A stretch of DNA of 10,240 nt. It comes from Kuafuiihalomonas phototrophica (GTDB lineage Bacteria; Myxococcota; Kuafuiibacteriia; Kuafuiibacteriales; Kuafuiibacteriaceae). Below the pieces are notes generated by a model. That model was not told where the DNA came from. It saw only the letters and a program-made list of their open reading frames with translations, and did not search any database. Below, piece after piece: positions 6,715 to 10,240 of the stretch. How positions within the stretch are numbered: position 1 is the stretch's first letter; each line of letters starts with the position of its first letter. The DNA is taken from NCBI GenBank assembly GCA_031800475.1, contig DAPKRQ010000041.1, forward strand, positions 1 through 10,240. The letters run 5' to 3'. The position numbers were made by a program, and so were the translations under genes.

Positions 6715-8229
6715 GTGCAAAATCATGCCTTGGCCCTGGAGTTGGCGTACACCGCCGTGGAAGAGTGCCTGAGGCTGGGCGCCGCCTACGCGGAAGCACG
6801 TCACGAACAGCACGAGGTCGAAGAGGTTCGGACCCGAAACCGGGAGCTGGTCACGGCCCATCGCACGGGGGATCGGGGCATCGGCATCCGTGTGCTCGTG
6901 CGCGGTACGTGGGCGTTCGTCGCCATCTCCGAACCGAATCGACACGATGTGGTGGTCGGCGCCCGTCGGGTGGTGGAATCGGCCCGAGCTGCGGCGATCT
7001 TGCGCGACCGTCCCGCCAGCCTGAGCGAGACCGAGCCCCAGCGAGGCGCGTACAAAACCGTCTTTCAGACCGACCCGGCCCACGTTCCGCTCGATCGAAA
7101 GCTCGAACTCCTTCGTTCGATCGACGACCGGCTGCTGGCCCGGGACGGGATCGTCTTGGCCCGCAGCCACCTGCGCTTTCGGCGCCGGCGAAAGATCCTC
7201 GTCACGTCCGAGGGCAGCGAGGTGGAGCAAGATCTATTGACGACCGGAGTCGGGTTCGAAGCCGGGGCTTCCCGCGGAGAGGGGTTGCAGACCGTAACCT
7301 TCCCGGGTGGGCGCGGTTCGGTGGCCGGTCGCGGGTGGGAATGGGTCGAGGGGCTCGGGCTGGTCGACGCCACCGATCCGGTGGCCGATCGGGCGCTGGA
7401 ACAGCTTTCGGCCGAGGCCTGTCCGGCCGGGGACCGCACCCTGATCCTGGATGCCGAGGCGGTTTCGTCCCACCTGCTGCAAACCGTGCGCGTGCTCGAA
7501 GCAGATCGCATCTTCGGGCTGGAGACGGCGGGGCAGTCGGTTCCGGTTCCGTCCAGCGGCGCCGGATCACGGTTGGGCAGTCCGCACCTGGACCTGTCGC
7601 TCGACCCCCAACTCGAAGGCGGGGCGGGTTCGGCCGGCTTCGATGACGAAGGGATGCCGGCTCAGGCCGTTTCCTTGGTGCAGGCCGGCACCGTCCAGTC
7701 CTTGATGACCGGGCGGGAAGCGGCAGAGCGCCTTCGGCAGTCGAACTCCACCGGGTCGATGCGCGCGGCCTCTTGGTCGGTGCGCCCCCACGTCCGGGCC
7801 AGCAACCTGGTGATGGGTTCGGGCGAGGCGGCGGACATGGACGCCCTGGTCGCCGACACCGCAGACGGAGTGGTGGTTCAGGGCCTTCGCGCCCTGTCCC
7901 TGGATCCCGCCAGCGGCGAGTTCGTCGCCGTCGGGGAACTGGCCTGGGAGGTGAAGGGCGGGCAACGGGTTCGACCGTTGCGAAACCCCGCGTTTCGGGG
8001 TTCGGTCCTGGATTTTTGGGGAAGGCTCGACGCTGCGACCCAGAACGCCGAAACCAGCGGTCAGCACGGGGGCCCCAAGGGGCGGCCGCTGCAGTTTCTG
8101 TCGACCGGAGTTCGGGCGCCCGCGGCCAGGTTTCAGGGGGTGGAGATCGGGACCTCGGACCTTCCGCGGAGTGATTCGGTGGACCTTCCGATCGTTGTGG
8201 GCACCGGCGAGCTGCCCCCGGAGTCGTGA
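6715..8229 (+). CDS. tldD: TldD-family protein lacking the metalloprotease motif
   Basis: TldD and TldE form a heterodimeric zinc protease that trims unfolded peptides and matures some modified peptides (microcin B17, PQQ precursor in some bacteria). This 504-residue protein has the family layout. The N-terminal domain (1-220) carries VEEVRTRNRELVTAHRTGDR (35-54) and GIGIRVLVRGTWAFVA (55-70). The C-terminal domain carries LGSPHLDLSLDP (287-298), FDDEGMPAQAVSLVQAG (309-325), DGVVVQGLRALSLDPASGEF (384-403) and the closing GVRAPAARFQGVEI (465-478). The family's zinc site is missing. Where HExxxH is expected, residues 253-266 read HLLQTVRVLEADRI. Flanking residues are preserved, but Glu and both ligand His are absent and two residues are deleted. 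The ligand Cys expected near 450 is also absent (SGQHGGPKGRPLQF). The frame is clean, so this is not a simple sequencing frameshift. It looks like a pseudoenzyme or a strongly diverged enzyme. Confidence 0.87.
   Translation: MQNHALALELAYTAVEECLRLGAAYAEARHEQHEVEEVRTRNRELVTAHRTGDRGIGIRVLVRGTWAFVAISEPNRHDVVVGARRVVESARAAAILRDRPASLSETEPQRGAYKTVFQTDPAHVPLDRKLELLRSIDDRLLARDGIVLARSHLRFRRRRKILVTSEGSEVEQDLLTTGVGFEAGASRGEGLQTVTFPGGRGSVAGRGWEWVEGLGLVDATDPVADRALEQLSAEACPAGDRTLILDAEAVSSHLLQTVRVLEADRIFGLETAGQSVPVPSSGAGSRLGSPHLDLSLDPQLEGGAGSAGFDDEGMPAQAVSLVQAGTVQSLMTGREAAERLRQSNSTGSMRAASWSVRPHVRASNLVMGSGEAADMDALVADTADGVVVQGLRALSLDPASGEFVAVGELAWEVKGGQRVRPLRNPAFRGSVLDFWGRLDAATQNAETSGQHGGPKGRPLQFLSTGVRAPAARFQGVEIGTSDLPRSDSVDLPIVVGTGELPPES
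8220..8223 (+). promoter_or_regulatory. Ribosome binding site deciding the tldE start
   Basis: GGAG lies within the last codons of tldD, eight bases before ATG 8232. For the alternative GTG at 8226, which overlaps the tldD stop as GTGA, the spacing would be only two bases. ATG 8232 is therefore preferred. Confidence 0.5.
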
Positions 8230-8231
8230 GC

Positions 8232-9593
8232 ATGCGAGCCAAGGAGGAAGCGTTCCGGATCTTGGAAGCTGCGCTGTCGATGGCGTCGCAAGGTGTCGAC
8301 GAGGCAGAGGTCGCTCTGGGTGGGGGCGAGTTGGGAACCACCCGCTACACGCACCAGGGGATCACCGTGGCCAGCGAGCATTCGGCCGAGACCGTGTCGA
8401 TTCGGGTGGCGAAGGGCGGGGCCATCGTGCGGTACGCCACCAGCGACCTGTCCCACGATGGGCTGCGAGAGGCCTGCGAGTCCGCCAAGGCCCAGGTCGC
8501 GCCCTTCGGCGCCGACGGCAGCTCCGGCTTCACTTTTCCCGAGCCCCATCACTACGCGGAAATCGACGCCTACGACCCAGAGACCGAAGCGATCCGAGGC
8601 CTGGAGCGGGCCGCCATGGCTGCGCGGGGTATCCTGGCCGCCAAGGAGCACGGATTGCACGCCCGGGGTCAGGTGCTGCTCACCCGCGGAGGCATGGGTT
8701 TCGACGGCGAGCAGCGCCTGTACGCGGTCGCCAACACCCGGGGCCTGCTGGCGTACCACCCCGAAACCCGCATCCACTGCGGCGTGGAGCTGAGCCGGCC
8801 CGGCGGAGGGACCGGAGCTGCCGCCGCCGAGTCCTTCTCCGCCGAGCAGCTGGATCCGGATCGTCTGGTGTCCGAAGCGTTGCAGCGAGCCAGCCGGCCC
8901 GGAACCGTGCAGTCTCTGGCTGCCGGTCGCTACGTGGCGGTGCTCGAGCCGCCCGCGGTCGGGGCGTTGCTCCGCTTCATCGGATTGACCTGCGGGGCAG
9001 GGCTCGCCGAGCAAGGGGCCTCGTTTCTTTCCAATGGAATTGGGTCCCGGGTGGCGCATCAAAGCGTCAACATTCGAGACGACTTCTCCCACGAGCTTCA
9101 CCGCGGGCTTCCATTCGATATCGAAGGGGTGGCGTGTCAGCCCGTGGATCTGATCCGACAGGGCGTCGCGTACGGGCCGGTCTACACCTGGGAAAATGCC
9201 CGGCGCTTGTCCGTTCGAGCGACCGGCCATCACCAAGCGAACCCGATCATCGGGGAGTACGAAGGCGCGCGCTACCTGGTCATGGACGGGGACGACTCCC
9301 GTTCGGTCGAAGATCTGGTCGAGCACGTGGGGCAGGGTGTGCTGGTCCCCGACCTGAGCGAAGTTCGGCTGGCCGACAGCCGTACCGTCCGGGTCATGGG
9401 GGTGACCCGGGGTCTGTGGCGGATCGAACAGGGTGACATCGGACCCCCGGCTGAGCCCATGCGCTTCGACGTGGGGGTTTTGGAATTGCTCCAAGCCGTG
9501 ACCGCCGCGTCCCGGAGTCGCCTCGCCCAGGGGTCGGTGGTTCCCGGCCTGGCGGTGGACGGGTTACCGCTCCGACCGACCTCCGACTTTTGA
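8232..9593 (+). CDS. pmbA: TldE/PmbA-family protein, partner of TldD
   Basis: A 453-residue protein of the TldD/PmbA superfamily, TldE type. Recognisable blocks are the N-terminal helix and strand region RYTHQGITVASEHSAETVSIRVAKGG (38-63), YDPETEAIRGLERAAMAARG (114-133), AGRYVAVLEPPAVGALLRFIG (231-251), FLSNGIGSRV (265-274), LPFDIEGVACQPVDLIRQGV (293-312) and the C-terminal SVEDLVEHVGQGVLV...GLWRIEQGDI (358-403). In the family TldE has no metal site and pairs with TldD to enclose the catalytic chamber; no HExxxH is present here either. The start follows the tldD stop by two bases, so the two are co-transcribed and probably made in equal amounts. The peptide substrate is unknown and no precursor-peptide gene is visible nearby. 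The family call is secure; the activity of the pair is doubtful because of the tldD motif loss. Confidence 0.9.
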   Translation: MRAKEEAFRILEAALSMASQGVDEAEVALGGGELGTTRYTHQGITVASEHSAETVSIRVAKGGAIVRYATSDLSHDGLREACESAKAQVAPFGADGSSGFTFPEPHHYAEIDAYDPETEAIRGLERAAMAARGILAAKEHGLHARGQVLLTRGGMGFDGEQRLYAVANTRGLLAYHPETRIHCGVELSRPGGGTGAAAAESFSAEQLDPDRLVSEALQRASRPGTVQSLAAGRYVAVLEPPAVGALLRFIGLTCGAGLAEQGASFLSNGIGSRVAHQSVNIRDDFSHELHRGLPFDIEGVACQPVDLIRQGVAYGPVYTWENARRLSVRATGHHQANPIIGEYEGARYLVMDGDDSRSVEDLVEHVGQGVLVPDLSEVRLADSRTVRVMGVTRGLWRIEQGDIGPPAEPMRFDVGVLELLQAVTAASRSRLAQGSVVPGLAVDGLPLRPTSDF

Positions 9594-9616
9594 GTTCCGG
9601 CGTTGGAGGGGACCCT

Positions 9617-10240
9617 TCATTGGGTCTTGACGATCAGGCGGTCTTTTCGAAAGTCCGCGATGACCTTCACCCGGGAATTGGGCTCGAAGGTTACCTCGCT
9701 CACCACCACGGGGATCGACCGCCGCAAAGAGCCGGGCCGCTCTCGTGGGGGGCAGGACGTTCCCTCGATGACCACCCGCTTGCGGCCCGGTTGGATCCGG
9801 TGGTCGTAAGACGGCGTGGAGCGGGTCACCACCTGCCCGTTGACGCTGACGCGGCTCGAGCAAGAACGGGTTCCGAAGGCCACCACCGCGTGGTTGTTGG
9901 GACTCGGCGCGCGCTCGAAGGTCCGGTCTTCCGACCGCGCGGTTTCCCCGGACGCGGCCGGAGTTGCCGGTGCGGGTCCGGGGACCTCGGGTTCGGCCGG
10001 CGCTTCGCGGGTCCGGTCCTCGGTCGGGGCAGAAGAGGTTCGATCGGCGATGGCGTCGGACGGGGCTTTGGCCCGGTCCCCGGAGTTCGAGCGGGCCGAC
10101 GGGGGCGAGGCCGGCTCCGCCCGTTCACCGCTGGCCAGCCACAGCCATCCGGCGACCAAAAGGACCGCACCGCTCGCTGCTTGGACGGGACGGCGTCGCC
10201 ACCACGGGGGATGGGGGGCCGCCACCAAGGACGGGGTCCC
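9617..10240 (-). CDS. C-terminal part of a membrane-anchored protein with PEGA-like domain, possibly a Ser/Thr kinase tail
   Basis: The minus-strand frame is open through the right edge, so the N-terminal part is missing. Counting from the TTG at 10228 (203 residues): a basic stretch WWRRRPVQ (9-16) is followed by one transmembrane helix (about 17-33, AASGAVLLVAGWLWLA). A long low-complexity Pro/Ala/Glu/Ser linker follows (35-112). A compact C-terminal domain (113-203) contains SSRVSVNGQVVTRSTPSYDH (124-143) and IQPGRKRVVIEG (145-156). This is the VxVNGxxV...TP...xPGxHxVxVxG pattern of PEGA domains. Two Cys (123, 159) bracket that core and could form a disulfide outside the cytoplasm. A cytoplasmic domain, one span and an external PEGA is the common plan of bacterial receptor-type Ser/Thr kinases, but the kinase domain is not in the window, so that identity is inferred. 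Only 23 bp separate its stop from the convergent tldE. Confidence 0.75.
   Translation of the reverse strand, partial: GTPSLVAAPHPPWWRRRPVQAASGAVLLVAGWLWLASGERAEPASPPSARSNSGDRAKAPSDAIADRTSSAPTEDRTREAPAEPEVPGPAPATPAASGETARSEDRTFERAPSPNNHAVVAFGTRSCSSRVSVNGQVVTRSTPSYDHRIQPGRKRVVIEGTSCPPRERPGSLRRSIPVVVSEVTFEPNSRVKVIADFRKDRLIVKTQ

Noticed and set aside
5185..7230. Minus-strand open frame (681 codons) opposite lnt, lipoprotein and tldD
   Set aside because: It crosses three well-supported plus-strand genes, has no recognisable domain and shows the composition of a reverse-frame shadow.
7984..8002. Perfect 7-bp hairpin (AACCCCG, CGTTT loop, CGGGGTT) in tldD
   Set aside because: It lies within well-conserved coding sequence (NPAFRGS) and is not followed by a T-tract, so it is not a terminator. 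It is probably chance in GC-rich DNA.
9081..9104. HELHR at residues 287-291 of TldE, resembling an HExxH zinc motif
   Set aside because: It lies just before the conserved PFDxEG block, in a variable loop, not at the family's metal-site position (about residues 240-255 here). The second His is missing and TldE types are not metal proteins.
8133..9494. Minus-strand open frame (453 codons) opposite tldE
   Set aside because: The plus strand encodes a clear TldE-family protein with a ribosome site; the reverse frame has no family features.

Overview
This is a GC-rich, densely packed stretch of chromosome from a Gram-negative (diderm) bacterium. The envelope genes establish this: an Lnt-type apolipoprotein N-acyltransferase, a TolC-family outer-membrane protein, an MlaC-like periplasmic lipid-transport protein and a probable lipoprotein. 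TPR-rich and PEGA-like proteins, the latter behind a single membrane span as in receptor-type Ser/Thr kinases, suggest a myxobacterium-like or other deltaproteobacterial lineage. That placement is inference. There are no RNA genes, CRISPR arrays, insertion sequences or phage genes that I can support. It reads as core and semi-core chromosome rather than a mobile island.

Layout. (1) 2-1117, plus: the C-terminal part of a TPR-type helical-repeat protein that enters from the left edge. Its last codons and stop lie inside a 35-bp sequence repeated three times (1099-1202), followed by a good intrinsic terminator (1206-1242). (2) 1304-2032, plus: a secreted MlaC-family protein. (3) 2223-3662, minus: a TolC-family outer-membrane channel, convergent with mlaC across a 190-bp gap holding small hairpins. 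(4) 3696-5560 and 5557-6657, plus: three genes joined by two ATGA stop/start overlaps. They are a small unrecognised membrane protein, lnt with its full Glu-Lys-Cys triad, and a lipoprotein-like gene with an LpoB/CsgG-like N-terminal half. (5) 6715-8229 and 8232-9593, plus: a tldD-tldE(pmbA) pair separated by 2 bp. (6) 9617-10240, minus: the C-terminal end of a membrane-anchored protein with a PEGA-like external domain, cut by the right edge.

How the genes may work together. The middle block is an envelope-biogenesis unit: Lnt finishes lipoprotein acylation and its neighbour encodes a probable lipoprotein substrate. MlaC and TolC flank it as periplasmic and outer-membrane transport parts. The tldD/tldE pair normally forms one heterodimeric metalloprotease.

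Most notable observation. The tldD homologue is full length and otherwise family-like, but it has lost the zinc-binding HExxxH motif and the conserved C-terminal Cys. Its partner is of the TldE type, which has no metal site. The pair therefore looks like a TldD/E complex without a metalloprotease centre. I see no clearly new multi-gene system. The other points worth a look are the 3'-end triplication of the TPR gene and the unknown small membrane protein coupled to lnt.
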